A DNA stretch of 64,000 nucleotides, taken from contig NZ_RIZG01000002.1 of the NCBI RefSeq assembly GCF_003721245.1, forward strand, positions 154,068 to 218,067, read 5' to 3'. Positions 35,650 to 44,374 of the stretch are shown one piece after another. The position numbers and the translations under genes are program-made. The notes below the pieces were generated by a model. That model made no database searches, was not told the DNA's origin, and saw nothing but the letters and a program-made list of their open reading frames with translations. Numbering within the stretch: the stretch's first letter is position 1; each line of letters begins with the position of its first letter. Source of the stretch: Marinomonas hwangdonensis. GTDB lineage: Bacteria; Pseudomonadota; Gammaproteobacteria; Pseudomonadales; Marinomonadaceae.

Positions 35650-36684
35650 ATGACTATAAGATATCTGGCTGGCGTGGCTTTTGTGACGGGTTCAATGCTA
35701 TCGATGAATACCTTTGCTGCAGAGCCTGAGTACAACCTCAAGCTGCACCACTTTCTTCCCCCCATGTCGATGGCTCATACACAGTTTCTTGAGCCTTGGG
35801 CGAACAAGATCGCCAACGACTCAAATGGTCGCATCAAAATAGAGGTTTACCCAGCCATGCAGCTTGGCGGTAAAGCACCGCAGTTATTCGATCAAGTTAG
35901 AAAAGGCATTGTTGATATTTCCTGGACAGTGGCAGGCTACACACCGGGGCGCTTTCCCAAAATGACCTCCTTTGAACTGCCGTTTATCCCAGGTTCTGCC
36001 AAAGCCACCAGTATGGCACTGCAAGAATACGCTGAAACTGAAATGCAGGATGAATTGAAAGATGTCCATCTCATCGCGGCGCACACTCATGCACCAGGCT
36101 CTTTTCACTCAAGAGAAAAAGCCATCCAAACATTGGAAGACATCAAGGGGCTAAAAGTCAGAGCGCCTAACAAAGTCATGTCGGATGCGTTTAAAGCCAT
36201 GGATACCAACACGGTATTTTTACCCGTCACCGAAATGCCTAGCGCCCTGTCAAAAGGCGTGATTGACGTTGCGGTATTGCCCTTTGAGGTTGTACTACCA
36301 ACCAAAATCTATGAACTGGTGAAATACCATACTGAATTTGAAGGCGAAGGTTTGTACACCAATACGTTTCTTTTTTCTATGAACAAAGACGTCTACAACA
36401 GCATGCCTGCCGACCTACAGAAAGTGATTGACGAAAACTCCGGCATCACAATGGCTGGCCATATTGGCGATCTATTTGATAACTATGAGGTATTTGCTCG
36501 CAAGTACGCCGTTGACCAAGGCAACCGCTTTGACCTGATCCAAGGCTCTGAACATCAGCGCTGGAAAGACGCCACCGCCCCAATAACCGAACAGTGGGTA
36601 AAAGACATGAACAAGGATGGCTACGACGCGCAACGCCTACTGGATAAAACACGCTCACTAATTCAGAAATATAACGATTTTTAA
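35650..36684 (+). CDS. DctP-type TRAP solute-binding protein, first copy
   Basis: A periplasmic binding protein of 344 residues. The signal peptide (about 1-24, ending NTFAAEP) precedes YNLKLHHFLPPMSMAHTQF. DctP-family motifs are LEPWANKIANDSNGRIKIEVYPAMQLGG, the ligand-pairing Arg in LKVRAPNKVM (about 165) and SKGVIDVAVLPFEV. AGGTGA lies 5 nt before the ATG at 35650; the GTG at 35641 is part of that site. It is a close paralogue of the next gene. Divergent from the CoA-transferase operon, it probably supplies that pathway's aromatic acid, as in the TRAP system TarPQM for hydroxycinnamates in Rhodopseudomonas. Confidence 0.9.
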   Translation: MTIRYLAGVAFVTGSMLSMNTFAAEPEYNLKLHHFLPPMSMAHTQFLEPWANKIANDSNGRIKIEVYPAMQLGGKAPQLFDQVRKGIVDISWTVAGYTPGRFPKMTSFELPFIPGSAKATSMALQEYAETEMQDELKDVHLIAAHTHAPGSFHSREKAIQTLEDIKGLKVRAPNKVMSDAFKAMDTNTVFLPVTEMPSALSKGVIDVAVLPFEVVLPTKIYELVKYHTEFEGEGLYTNTFLFSMNKDVYNSMPADLQKVIDENSGITMAGHIGDLFDNYEVFARKYAVDQGNRFDLIQGSEHQRWKDATAPITEQWVKDMNKDGYDAQRLLDKTRSLIQKYNDF

Positions 36685-36723
36685 ACCGTCTTCCGACGGC
36701 TTTTAGTTTCGTGATTGTTTTTT

Positions 36724-36779
36724 TTGAATACCTTGGGTGAAAAATCTATAAACCAGATTGTTGAAAAGCACAACAATCT
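36724..36779 (+). promoter_or_regulatory. Promoter and operator of the second dctP gene (duplicated module)
   Basis: TTGAAT (36724-36729), a 17-bp spacer and TATAAA (36747-36752) form a better promoter than the first copy. A perfect 9-bp inverted repeat follows, AGATTGTTG (36755-36763) N7 CAACAATCT (36771-36779), over the expected transcription start. Upstream and internal bases match the module at 35543-35597 closely, so promoter and operator were duplicated together with the gene. Confidence 0.65.
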
Positions 36780-36921
36780 ATGTCAAAAAGGAGGCAGTTT
36801 TTAGTAATAAATTTGGGAGGAGTCCTAACCTTGCATTGCGTCACGCACAGTTAGGATGACCTAAGCATCTCATTTACGAATACCAAAACACTGTATAACA
36901 ACAAAAAATAAGGTGAGAAAC

Positions 36922-37959
36922 ATGAAAAACATCAAACTTAAAAGCCTAGCTTTGCTTGCTGGATCCCTTCTTTCCATCAACGCCATTGCTGCCGAGCCAG
37001 AGTACACATTCAAACTTCATCACATGCTGCCACCTGTGTCTAATGCGCACACCAACTTTTTACAGCCTTGGGCAAATAAAATCAAAGCGGATTCTGATGG
37101 CCGTATTCAGGTGGATATTTACCCTGCCATGCAATTAGGCGGCAAACCACCGCAGTTATTCGATCAGACTCGTAAAGGCATTGTTGATATCACATGGACC
37201 GTGGGCGGCTACACGCCAGGACGCTTCCCTAAAGCCACCGTTTTTGAATTACCCTTTATACCCCTCAGTGCGCGTATCACCAGTATGGCGTTGCAAGAGT
37301 TCGCCGAAAAAGAAATGCAGGATGAACTGGCCGACGTTCATTTACTTGCCATGCACACGCATTTCCCTGGGTCGCTCCATTCCCGTAACAAAGCCATTAA
37401 AACCCTTGAAGATGTGAAAGATCTAAAAGTACGCACTCCCAATAAAATAATGGCGGATGCCTTTGGTATATTGGAGTCCAACACTGTATTTATGCCAGTC
37501 CCCTCAATGCCAAGCGCCCTATCTAAAGGGGTAATTGATGTAGCCACTCTGCCTTTTGAAGTGGTTAAACCCTTAAAAATTGAAGAGCTTGCCACCTACC
37601 ATACTGAGTTCCAAGGTGACCGTGGTCTCTACACACAATTCTTCATTTTCTCGATGAACAAAAAAGCGTATCAAGACCTGCCAGCTGATCTAAGAGCGGT
37701 GATTGACGCTAACTCCGGCGTTAACTTAGCGGGCTTTATTGGCGACGCGTTTGATGCTTATGAAGTGGGCGCGCGTGGCGATGCCATGAAGCGTGGCAAT
37801 ACCTTTAACACCATTGAAGGCGCAGAGTTTGATCGCTGGAAAGAAACACTCGCCCCTGTCACCGCTGCTTGGCTAGAAGAAATGAATAAAGACGGCTATG
37901 ACGCCCAGCGCCTTTTAGACCAAGCAAAAGCATTGATTGAAAAATACGAAAACTTTTAA
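36922..37959 (+). CDS. DctP-type TRAP solute-binding protein, second copy
   Basis: A 345-residue paralogue of the preceding binding protein, roughly 60 percent identical by eye, with the same signal peptide type (ending NAIAAEP). WANKIKADSDGRIQVDIYPAMQLGG, the Arg in LKVRTPNKIM and SKGVIDVATLPFEV are conserved. Differences cluster around FGILESNTVFMPVPSMP, which may alter ligand choice. AAGGTGAG precedes the ATG at 36922. It lies 23 bp before dctQ and so forms the promoter-proximal part of the permease operon. Confidence 0.9.
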   Translation: MKNIKLKSLALLAGSLLSINAIAAEPEYTFKLHHMLPPVSNAHTNFLQPWANKIKADSDGRIQVDIYPAMQLGGKPPQLFDQTRKGIVDITWTVGGYTPGRFPKATVFELPFIPLSARITSMALQEFAEKEMQDELADVHLLAMHTHFPGSLHSRNKAIKTLEDVKDLKVRTPNKIMADAFGILESNTVFMPVPSMPSALSKGVIDVATLPFEVVKPLKIEELATYHTEFQGDRGLYTQFFIFSMNKKAYQDLPADLRAVIDANSGVNLAGFIGDAFDAYEVGARGDAMKRGNTFNTIEGAEFDRWKETLAPVTAAWLEEMNKDGYDAQRLLDQAKALIEKYENF

Positions 37960-37982
37960 GCTCCGATGTTGGATGATTTAGC

Positions 37983-38486
37983 ATGACAGTACTTTCTGGC
38001 GATATACAGCAATCTTATTTAGCTCGCATATCAAACTTATTTGCACTAACAGGTGGCTTTATTATGCTCGTGGTCGCGGCGGTTACCGTCGCGAGCATCA
38101 TTGGCCGGACCACCATGGGCCAATCCGTTGAAGGGGATTATGAAATTACTGAAATGGGATTAGCCATGGCCATTTTTCTTTTTCTTCCTGAGTGCTATTT
38201 ACGAAAAGGTCATGTGATTGTGGATTTATTCACCTCCCACTGCACACCAAACACCTTGCGTACTTTAGATTTTATTGGTGATGTCGTTTTCACCATCATT
38301 GCTTTTCTCTTTGCCTATCGCATGAGCATGAGTGGCTTTGAAGCAAAAGAATACATGGAACAGTCCATGTTACTTGGATTACCAACTTGGTGGACGTTTG
38401 TTGTGGGTGTGATTTCTATGGTTCTTTGCGGACTCTGTGGTCTATACAATATTTTCTCAACTTTCCGCGGAGGCAACCATGAGTAA
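37983..38486 (+). CDS. dctQ: TRAP transporter small permease subunit DctQ
   Basis: A 167-residue integral membrane protein with four hydrophobic spans, including the DctQ pattern IIGRTTMGQSVEGDYEITEMGLAMAIFLFLPECYLRKGHVIVDLF (read as neighbouring segments, about 40-84). It forms the small membrane subunit that pairs with DctM in the inner membrane. Its stop overlaps the dctM start by 8 bp (ATGAGTAA), so the two are translationally coupled. Confidence 0.92.
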   Translation: MTVLSGDIQQSYLARISNLFALTGGFIMLVVAAVTVASIIGRTTMGQSVEGDYEITEMGLAMAIFLFLPECYLRKGHVIVDLFTSHCTPNTLRTLDFIGDVVFTIIAFLFAYRMSMSGFEAKEYMEQSMLLGLPTWWTFVVGVISMVLCGLCGLYNIFSTFRGGNHE

Positions 38487-39798
38487 TATCGAATTGGCCT
38501 TTTTAATGATGGCCGTATTACTTGTCTTGATGAGTATTCGAATCCCCATTGCTTTGGCAATGCTAGTGTGTGGCGCCATAGGCTATTCATTAATTGGGGG
38601 CTTGCCTGCATTGTTAGAATACCTAGGCACAGCACCGGCATCTAAATTTTCTACCTACGACTTATCTGTTGTCCCCTTGTTCTTGCTGATGGGAGAGCTA
38701 GCGACTCGCTCAGGCATCACAGCAGAGCTGTTCCGAACTTGCAATACATGGATTGGACGACAGCGTGGCGGTATCGCCATGGCGGCCGTGGCTGGTTGCG
38801 CGGCGTTTGGTGCCATTTGTGGCTCTTCATTGGCAACCGCCTCCACCATGGGCAAAGTGGCTTTACCAGAAATGAAGCGCCTTAAATACTCAGGCAGCTT
38901 AGCGGCTGGGGCTTTGGCTGCAGGTGGTACCTTGGGCATCTTGATTCCACCCTCAATGGTACTGATCATTTTTGCGGTCTTAACCGAACAGAATATCTCT
39001 AAAATGTTCATAGCCGCTTTTATACCTGGGTTCCTTGCCGCCGCAGGGTATATTTTAGCCATCGCAGTTTATGTGCGAATTTACCCAAATTCTGGGCCTC
39101 GCGGAGAAAAAACCACTTGGTCTCAAAAAATTAAATCCACCAAAGATGTGTGGCACATTACGACCATTTTCTTGATCGTATTGGGTGGCATCTACATGGG
39201 GATTTTCACCCCAACTGAGGCCGCTTCGGTGGGCGTCGTCTTAACGGCAATACTTGCTTTTACACATGGAAAAATGCGAGCAAATGGCTTGCTGACATGC
39301 TTATTACGCACGGCCGTGTCTTCGGCCATGATCTTTTTCATCGTATTAGGTGCTGATCTCTTTAGTGTGTTTATCGCCCTATCAAGATTACCCGATTTAG
39401 GCGTTGAGCTGATTCAGAACTCGGGTTTATCGCCTTATACCATTTTGGTGTTGATGCTATTAACCTATTTAGTCATGGGATGTTTTTTAGACAGCTTGGC
39501 GATGATACTACTGACCATTCCTATCTATTTCCCTATCATCATGGTGATGGATTTTGGTATCCCACAAGCGGACTTAGGCATTTGGTTTGGTATCCTCGCG
39601 CTCATTGTTGTTGAAGTCGGGCTCATTACCCCACCCGTTGGCATGAACGTATTTATCATTAAATCGTTTGACGATACACTCAAATTAAAAGAGTGTTTTA
39701 AAGGCGTTATTCCATTCTTGATTTCTGACGTAGTGCGAGTCGCTCTATTGATTCTCTTCCCGAGTATCACATTAGGACTGGTACATCTGATTGGCTAA
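38479..39798 (+). CDS. dctM: TRAP transporter large permease subunit DctM
   Basis: The 439-residue sodium-coupled large subunit with about 12 spans. Family motifs: VPLFLLMGELATRSGI, AAFGAICGSSLATASTMGKVALPEM, AAGGTLGILIPPSMVLIIFAVLTEQNI (in two parts), and near the C-terminus EVGLITPPVGMNVFIIKS. CGGAGG lies 5 nt before the ATG at 38479; the open frame extends to 38437 but that would be deep inside dctQ. With dctQ and the two DctP proteins it forms one or two binding-protein-specific uptake systems. A terminator follows. Confidence 0.94.
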   Translation: MSNIELAFLMMAVLLVLMSIRIPIALAMLVCGAIGYSLIGGLPALLEYLGTAPASKFSTYDLSVVPLFLLMGELATRSGITAELFRTCNTWIGRQRGGIAMAAVAGCAAFGAICGSSLATASTMGKVALPEMKRLKYSGSLAAGALAAGGTLGILIPPSMVLIIFAVLTEQNISKMFIAAFIPGFLAAAGYILAIAVYVRIYPNSGPRGEKTTWSQKIKSTKDVWHITTIFLIVLGGIYMGIFTPTEAASVGVVLTAILAFTHGKMRANGLLTCLLRTAVSSAMIFFIVLGADLFSVFIALSRLPDLGVELIQNSGLSPYTILVLMLLTYLVMGCFLDSLAMILLTIPIYFPIIMVMDFGIPQADLGIWFGILALIVVEVGLITPPVGMNVFIIKSFDDTLKLKECFKGVIPFLISDVVRVALLILFPSITLGLVHLIG

Positions 39799-39844
39799 TC
39801 ATTCAAACATAAGATCATAAAACGGTACACATTACTGACACACT

Positions 39845-39882
39845 AACAACAAAGCGGGCATTAGCCTGCTTTGTTGTTTATA
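39845..39882 (+). terminator. Terminator after dctM
   Basis: AACAACAAAGCGGGC (39845-39859) pairs with GCCTGCTTTGTTGTT (39864-39878) over an ATTA loop, with one G-T wobble, and a T-rich tail follows. It closes the TRAP operon before the marR gene. Confidence 0.85.
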
Positions 39883-39991
39883 GATTATTTTTTGTATTTC
39901 TTTTTAGACATTTATTTAAATTGTTTAGCATTACACCAATAAGTATTTTTATATTACAATGTTTCTCTACCCAATAAAAAAAGAGACTCTA

Positions 39992-40447
39992 ATGGCTGAT
40001 GATTCAAATAAAACAGACCAAACTGTAGACTTTGGTGTGTTAAACCACCTTCTTGGCTATCGCTTACGCCGTGCTCAAATGAACTTCTTCAGCAAGTTCT
40101 CTGAAGTCTGTTCAGACTTGGGCATTAGCCCAGGCTTGTTCGCTATCATCGCGATAGTTGAACGTAACCCTGGATTGACTCAAACTGCTGTGGCACAAGC
40201 GCTTGGAAATGACAGATCCGCTATGGTTGCAGCGGTCGATAAATTGGAAAAAATGGACATTTTAGAACGCCGCCCAGCGATCAATGATCGCCGTTCTTAC
40301 GCTCTCTTTATGACCCAACAAGGAAAGGCTTTTTTCCAAACTCTCAACGAACGTGTTATGGAACATGAAAAAATCATGGCAAGCCGCTTAAAAAATGATG
40401 AAGAGCTAGAATGGTTATTAAATACCTTAGACGTGCTGTCTCAATGA
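39992..40447 (+). CDS. MarR-family transcriptional regulator
   Basis: A dimeric winged-helix regulator of 151 residues. The DNA-binding helix region TQTAVAQALGNDRSAMVAAVDKLEKMDILERRP (about 57-89, in two parts) is followed by the wing NDRRSYALFMTQQGKAFF. MarR repressors commonly govern hydroxycinnamate and aromatic-acid operons and are released by aryl-CoA or the free acid. Its place beside the TRAP and aryl-CoA genes makes it the best candidate for the TGTTG-N7-CAAC sites. The ATG at 39992 has AAGAGA upstream; the in-frame ATG at 39959 has no such site. Confidence 0.85.
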   Translation: MADDSNKTDQTVDFGVLNHLLGYRLRRAQMNFFSKFSEVCSDLGISPGLFAIIAIVERNPGLTQTAVAQALGNDRSAMVAAVDKLEKMDILERRPAINDRRSYALFMTQQGKAFFQTLNERVMEHEKIMASRLKNDEELEWLLNTLDVLSQ

Positions 40448-40588
40448 CCGGACAGCACTAAGATAGACTGCTTTCTATGTATTACATCTTGTCTTATATC
40501 AAGGTTTGTCAACCAAACCAAAGCGTTTAATGGGTTTTTAGGCTATAAATACCCTATTATTTAAAGCCATTTATAGGACGTAATCGAT

Positions 40589-41578
40589 ATGAAAGTCGCT
40601 GTTTTTTCCTGCAAACCCTACGATAAAAGGACACTTGCAGCCCACACAGACAACACGCTATTGTCCATGACCTATTTTGAAAGCCGTTTAAGCATGGAAA
40701 CTATCAGCTTAGTACAAGGCTTTGACGCCGTGTCTTGCTTTGTCAACGACGACGTTAACGCCGAGGTCATTACATGCTTAAAACAACAAGGCGTCCAAAC
40801 CATCGCCTTACGCTGCGCAGGCTTTAATAACGTCGACCTAGAAGCCGCCAAAGCCGAAGGCATCAAGGTGTTTCACGTACCAGATTACAGCCCAACCTCC
40901 GTAGCAGAACATGCCGTCGCGCTCATCATGACGTTAAACCGCAAAACCCACAGAGCTTATCACCGAGTTAAAGAAGGCAACTTTGCCCTTGAAGGACTAA
41001 TGGGTTTTAATTTAGAAGGAAAAACAGTTGGTTGTATTGGCACAGGCCGCATCGGTTCAGCGTTTTGTCGCATCATGAAAGGCTTTGGTTGTGAGGTTCT
41101 CTGTTATGACCTATACCCATCTCAAGACCTTATCGACCAGGGCTGCCAATACATTGCGTTAGATGAGCTTTACCAAAGAAGCGACATCATCAGCTTGCAC
41201 TGCCCACTAAACCCCTCTACCCATCATTTAATCGGCAAAGACAGCCTTAATAAAATGAAAGACGGCGTGATGATCATCAACACCAGCCGCGGCGCATTAG
41301 TCCACGCGCAAGAAGCCATCGACGCCCTGTACACGGGCAAAATTGGCTACCTCGGCCTAGATGTTTATGAGCAAGAAAACAAAATCTTCTTTGAAGACAT
41401 GTCTTCCCACATCATCCAAGACAGCGTCTTCCAGCTCATGCTCACCTTTCCGAACGTCGTTGTTACGGGCCACCAAGGCTACTTCACCGACGAAGCCCTT
41501 AACCACATTGCCGAAACCACCGTCGATAACCTACTGCACCACCAAAGTGACAGCAGCGGTGCAAGGCAATTAGCATAA
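40589..41578 (+). CDS. ldhA: D-lactate dehydrogenase (fermentative, NAD-dependent)
   Basis: A D-2-hydroxyacid dehydrogenase of 329 residues, very similar in plan to E. coli LdhA: it starts MKVAVFSCKPYDKRTL, with IALRCAGFNNVDLEAAK (about 71-87). The NAD fold motif is GCIGTGRIGSAF (about 150-161), the catalytic Arg is in NTSRGALV, the acid is in DVYEQENKIFFED, and the His is in TGHQGYFTDEAL. It reduces pyruvate to D-lactate, probably under oxygen limitation. AGGACG precedes the ATG. No terminator is visible after it. Confidence 0.93.
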   Translation: MKVAVFSCKPYDKRTLAAHTDNTLLSMTYFESRLSMETISLVQGFDAVSCFVNDDVNAEVITCLKQQGVQTIALRCAGFNNVDLEAAKAEGIKVFHVPDYSPTSVAEHAVALIMTLNRKTHRAYHRVKEGNFALEGLMGFNLEGKTVGCIGTGRIGSAFCRIMKGFGCEVLCYDLYPSQDLIDQGCQYIALDELYQRSDIISLHCPLNPSTHHLIGKDSLNKMKDGVMIINTSRGALVHAQEAIDALYTGKIGYLGLDVYEQENKIFFEDMSSHIIQDSVFQLMLTFPNVVVTGHQGYFTDEALNHIAETTVDNLLHHQSDSSGARQLA

Positions 41579-41648
41579 GCCTGTTATTCTTACCCTTAAG
41601 AAACGAGTTAACAAAAACACCACAGGATAATCAAGATTCGATAAACCA

Positions 41649-41708
41649 TTCGTCACTCCTATCACGTATAATGCAATAACCTTGGAGAATGCAAACAGGA
41701 GTGACGAA
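41649..41708 (+). promoter_or_regulatory. Inverted repeat that could sequester the RBS of the IMPase gene
   Basis: TTCGTCACTCCT (41649-41660) and AGGAGTGACGAA (41697-41708) are perfectly complementary 12-mers separated by 36 nt. The right arm contains the AGGAG Shine-Dalgarno of the GTG-initiated gene at 41711. A transcript starting upstream (for example read-through from ldhA) could fold and hide the ribosome-binding site. A TATAAT at 41667-41672 lies in the loop and might start a shorter, unstructured transcript. Confidence 0.5.
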
Positions 41709-41710
41709 AG

Positions 41711-42571
41711 GTGAACCTCGATAAAGCAACGCAAGAAAGACTGATCAATATCGTCCGTCAAGCAGGCCAAGAGATCGTCATGCCTAATTTTCGTCAATTG
41801 AACGCGGCCGATGTCGAAACCAAAAGCTGCCTCACCGACCTTGTCACCATGGCCGACAAAGCCAGTGAAGCCTTTATTACAGACGAAATCCAGCAGGCGT
41901 TTCCTGATTGGGACATCGTCGGTGAAGAAGCCGTAGCGGAAGACCCTTCTACCACAGATAAAATAGCCACCGCTGACACCTGTGTCATCATCGACCCTAT
42001 CGACGGCACATGGAACTACGCCCATGGCTCGCCTGAGTTCGGCCTGATACTCGCCGTGGTGGTAAAAGGCGTCACACGTTTCGGCTTACTATACGACCCA
42101 GTCAACGACGATTGGATTTATGCCAATCGAGGCGAAGGGGCGTTTTTCCAACGTACCGCTATGAGTGAAAAAGGCAAGCATCAAACGCCCGCACAAGCGC
42201 CTTTGCCCTTAAAAATACACTCAGACGCAGAGCTTAACCTCGACAAACTTTTCGGCATTATGTCTGTCAACTCTTATACTGGTCAGAAAAAACAAGACTT
42301 CGCCCTAAAAGCTTCTCGCTTTGTGCGCATCAATAACTTGCCCTCTTGCCCAGCGTATCGCCAAATCGCCCAAGGTCACTTTCACTTCAGCCTCACTTAC
42401 AAAATGCTACCGTGGGACCACGCCGCTGGCGTACTGATTTACACCGAAGCGGGCGGCATCTGCCGAACACTCGACGGCCAAGAATACCGCCCAACCATGC
42501 TAGACGGCGAAATGCTCGCCGCTCAGTCAGAAGAGCAATGGCAAGCACTGGCGGAGTATTTTAGGAAATAG
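41711..42571 (+). CDS. Inositol monophosphatase family phosphatase
   Basis: A magnesium-dependent phosphatase of 286 residues in the IMPase/CysQ/HisN superfamily. Metal-site motifs are GEEAVAED (about 75) and DPIDGTWNYAHGSPEFGLILAV (about 95-116, Asp-Pro-Ile-Asp-Gly-Thr). A final WDHAAGVLIYTEAGG is the substrate/metal third site. These residues are intact, so it is active, but substrate choice is unclear. The start is GTG with AGGAG 9 nt upstream; the intervening inverted repeat may regulate it. Sixteen residues of the HKK-rich linker (SEKGKHQTPAQAPLPL) look poorly conserved. Confidence 0.88.
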   Translation: MNLDKATQERLINIVRQAGQEIVMPNFRQLNAADVETKSCLTDLVTMADKASEAFITDEIQQAFPDWDIVGEEAVAEDPSTTDKIATADTCVIIDPIDGTWNYAHGSPEFGLILAVVVKGVTRFGLLYDPVNDDWIYANRGEGAFFQRTAMSEKGKHQTPAQAPLPLKIHSDAELNLDKLFGIMSVNSYTGQKKQDFALKASRFVRINNLPSCPAYRQIAQGHFHFSLTYKMLPWDHAAGVLIYTEAGGICRTLDGQEYRPTMLDGEMLAAQSEEQWQALAEYFRK

Positions 42572-42610
42572 ACTGAACGGAAACTCTATTTCGCATCGTT
42601 ACTTTTGTTC

Positions 42611-43510
42611 TCACCAAGGATGCTTGGCAAAGTAGCTTTCTAGATGATCAATCAAGGCGCGTACATTGGGCGAAAGGTGTTTTCGAGACGAGTACAGTGC
42701 GTAGATAATCAGGTCTTTGGGTTTCCACTCAGGCAAGACATGGCACAAGCTACCGTCGTTAATGTAGCGATTGGCTAAATAAGTCGGTTGCAAACAAATC
42801 CCCATGCCGTTAAGTGTGGCGTGTAACAGTGCCGTGGCTTCGTTGATGCTTAAACGACAATCCAAAGAAACGGATTCAAATTGATCATGCTGGGATAGAT
42901 GCCAGATGTGACGTTCTAAGTTTTTGTAACCCAAGCAATCGTGGTGTATTAAGTCTTGTGGATGCTGAATGTCACCTATGGTTTGGCGAGAGGTTTCAAG
43001 GTAAGCCGGAGACGCCACCAGCACAGATTCACACACGGCAATGGGTTTACCAATTAAAGAAGGATCTGGGTTCGAGGCAATGCGTATGGCGAGGTCGATG
43101 CTTTTTTCGGTTAAATCTGCTGTGCTATCTTCTAGATCGATATCAATGTGGACTTTGGGATGTTTCTGCATGAAATTTTGAATGGCAGGCATCAGTTGAG
43201 AAAAACCAAACGACATGCTGGTGGTGATTCGCACTAAGCCAGACAATTCTTCATTGCTATTGGCGAGTGAGGTGATCTTGTCGGCTTGCTCCAACCAAAG
43301 CTCGACGTCTTTTAAACAGGCTTCGCCCGCGCTGGTGAGGGATATTTTTCGTGTCGTGCGGTGCAACAAACGAATCTTCAACCAGTCTTCCATGGCTTCT
43401 ATATAGCGCGTGACCATTGGACGCGACATATTCAAGCGGTCTGCCGTGCGGGAAAAACTCCGCGACTGCGCAACGTCGATAAAGACTTTTGCTGCTATCA
43501 CTCTGTCCAT
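42611..43510 (-). CDS. LysR-family transcriptional regulator (CrgA/AaeR-like)
   Basis: A LysR regulator of 299 residues. The helix-turn-helix is at about 2-60 (VFIDVAQSRSFSRTADRLNMSRPMVTRYIEAMEDWLKIRLLHRTTR in neighbouring pieces), with a substrate-binding domain after about residue 90. The ATG at 43510 gives the usual LysR beginning, whereas an upstream codon at 43546 would add a non-family tail. It is divergent from the DsbA-like gene, 154 bp away, which is its likeliest target. Its effector is unknown. Confidence 0.88.
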   Translation of the reverse strand: MDRVIAAKVFIDVAQSRSFSRTADRLNMSRPMVTRYIEAMEDWLKIRLLHRTTRKISLTSAGEACLKDVELWLEQADKITSLANSNEELSGLVRITTSMSFGFSQLMPAIQNFMQKHPKVHIDIDLEDSTADLTEKSIDLAIRIASNPDPSLIGKPIAVCESVLVASPAYLETSRQTIGDIQHPQDLIHHDCLGYKNLERHIWHLSQHDQFESVSLDCRLSINEATALLHATLNGMGICLQPTYLANRYINDGSLCHVLPEWKPKDLIIYALYSSRKHLSPNVRALIDHLESYFAKHPW

Positions 43511-43664
43511 AATTCTACTCACCCACTTGCACGATATAAGAAACAATCATGCTCATTTTTGTGTATTTTTCCAAGCACGTCAATTCTCTACTATTGACGC
43601 TATATAAAGAACTGAGATTACTTTTCAGCAAACAGCAATACATGACTTAATAAGGTGAAATGAC

Positions 43665-44285
43665 ATGGTAAGGGTACACTACTTTTTCGACCCCATGTGC
43701 GGTTGGTGCTACGGCGCGTCTCCTCTGGTAGAGGTGCTAGCCAATACGCCTGAATTCGAGATTATTTACCACCCGGGTGGAATGATTCCAAAGCGTGCCA
43801 TTGACGCGTCTTTTAGGCAGCATATTTTGCAAGCAGATAGCCAAATTGCCGCCATGACGAACATGCACTTTGGTGAAGCTTATAAGGCAAGAGTGTCAGG
43901 TGCAGGTGATTATGTGGTGGATTCTTACTCGACAACACGCGCTTTTTTCGTTGGCCAAGAAATGGGCATCGAAGCACATAAGATGCTAGCCGCTCTTCAA
44001 GTCGCCCATTATCAAGATGGCAAACATTTGGATGAATGGGATACGTTAGCAGAGCTTGCTGTCTCAATGGGGTTAGACGAAGCCACATGGAACGAAAAAA
44101 TAGCGGCCTCTGAAGCCAATATGATCGACCAAGTACAGGAAAGCCATCGATTAATGGACAAATGGCAAGTCAGGGGTTACCCAACGTTTATCATAGAAAA
44201 AAATAGTAAGTTCATCTGGCTAGAGCACAGCAAGTACTATGGCAAAACACCAGAGTGGAAAAACTATTTAGCGACCGTTATCTGA
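43665..44285 (+). CDS. DsbA-family (FrnE-like) thiol oxidoreductase
   Basis: A 206-residue thioredoxin-fold protein with no signal peptide, hence probably cytoplasmic. The redox motif is FFDPMCGWCYGASPL (Cys-Gly-Trp-Cys, about residues 8-22), then HYHPGG-like IIYHPGGMIP, and a cis-Pro loop in VRGYPTFIIEK (about 170-180). These are typical of the FrnE / 2-hydroxychromene-2-carboxylate isomerase branch of the DsbA family. AAGGTGA lies 9 nt before the ATG. A substrate cannot be read from it. Confidence 0.87.
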   Translation: MVRVHYFFDPMCGWCYGASPLVEVLANTPEFEIIYHPGGMIPKRAIDASFRQHILQADSQIAAMTNMHFGEAYKARVSGAGDYVVDSYSTTRAFFVGQEMGIEAHKMLAALQVAHYQDGKHLDEWDTLAELAVSMGLDEATWNEKIAASEANMIDQVQESHRLMDKWQVRGYPTFIIEKNSKFIWLEHSKYYGKTPEWKNYLATVI

Positions 44286-44297
44286 TTCCTTCAACGA

Positions 44298-44340
44298 ACA
44301 AAAAGCCACTATTCCGTTTTCCCGAATAGTGGCTTTTTGT
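44298..44340 (+). terminator. Strong terminator after the DsbA-like gene
   Basis: ACAAAAAGCCACTATTC (44298-44314) pairs perfectly with GAATAGTGGCTTTTTGT (44324-44340) around a 9-nt loop. It is a 17-bp stem with A and T tails. It also faces the convergent remnant at 44375. Confidence 0.92.
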
Positions 44341-44374
44341 TTGTCTCATATAAAACCCTTGAATTAATATTTCC

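Noticed and set aside
39845..39878. AACAACAAAG/CTTTGTTGTT as a fourth regulator site near marR
   Set aside because: It is a 15-bp hairpin with a short loop and T-rich tail at the end of dctM, which fits a terminator, and the spacing differs from the N7 palindromes.
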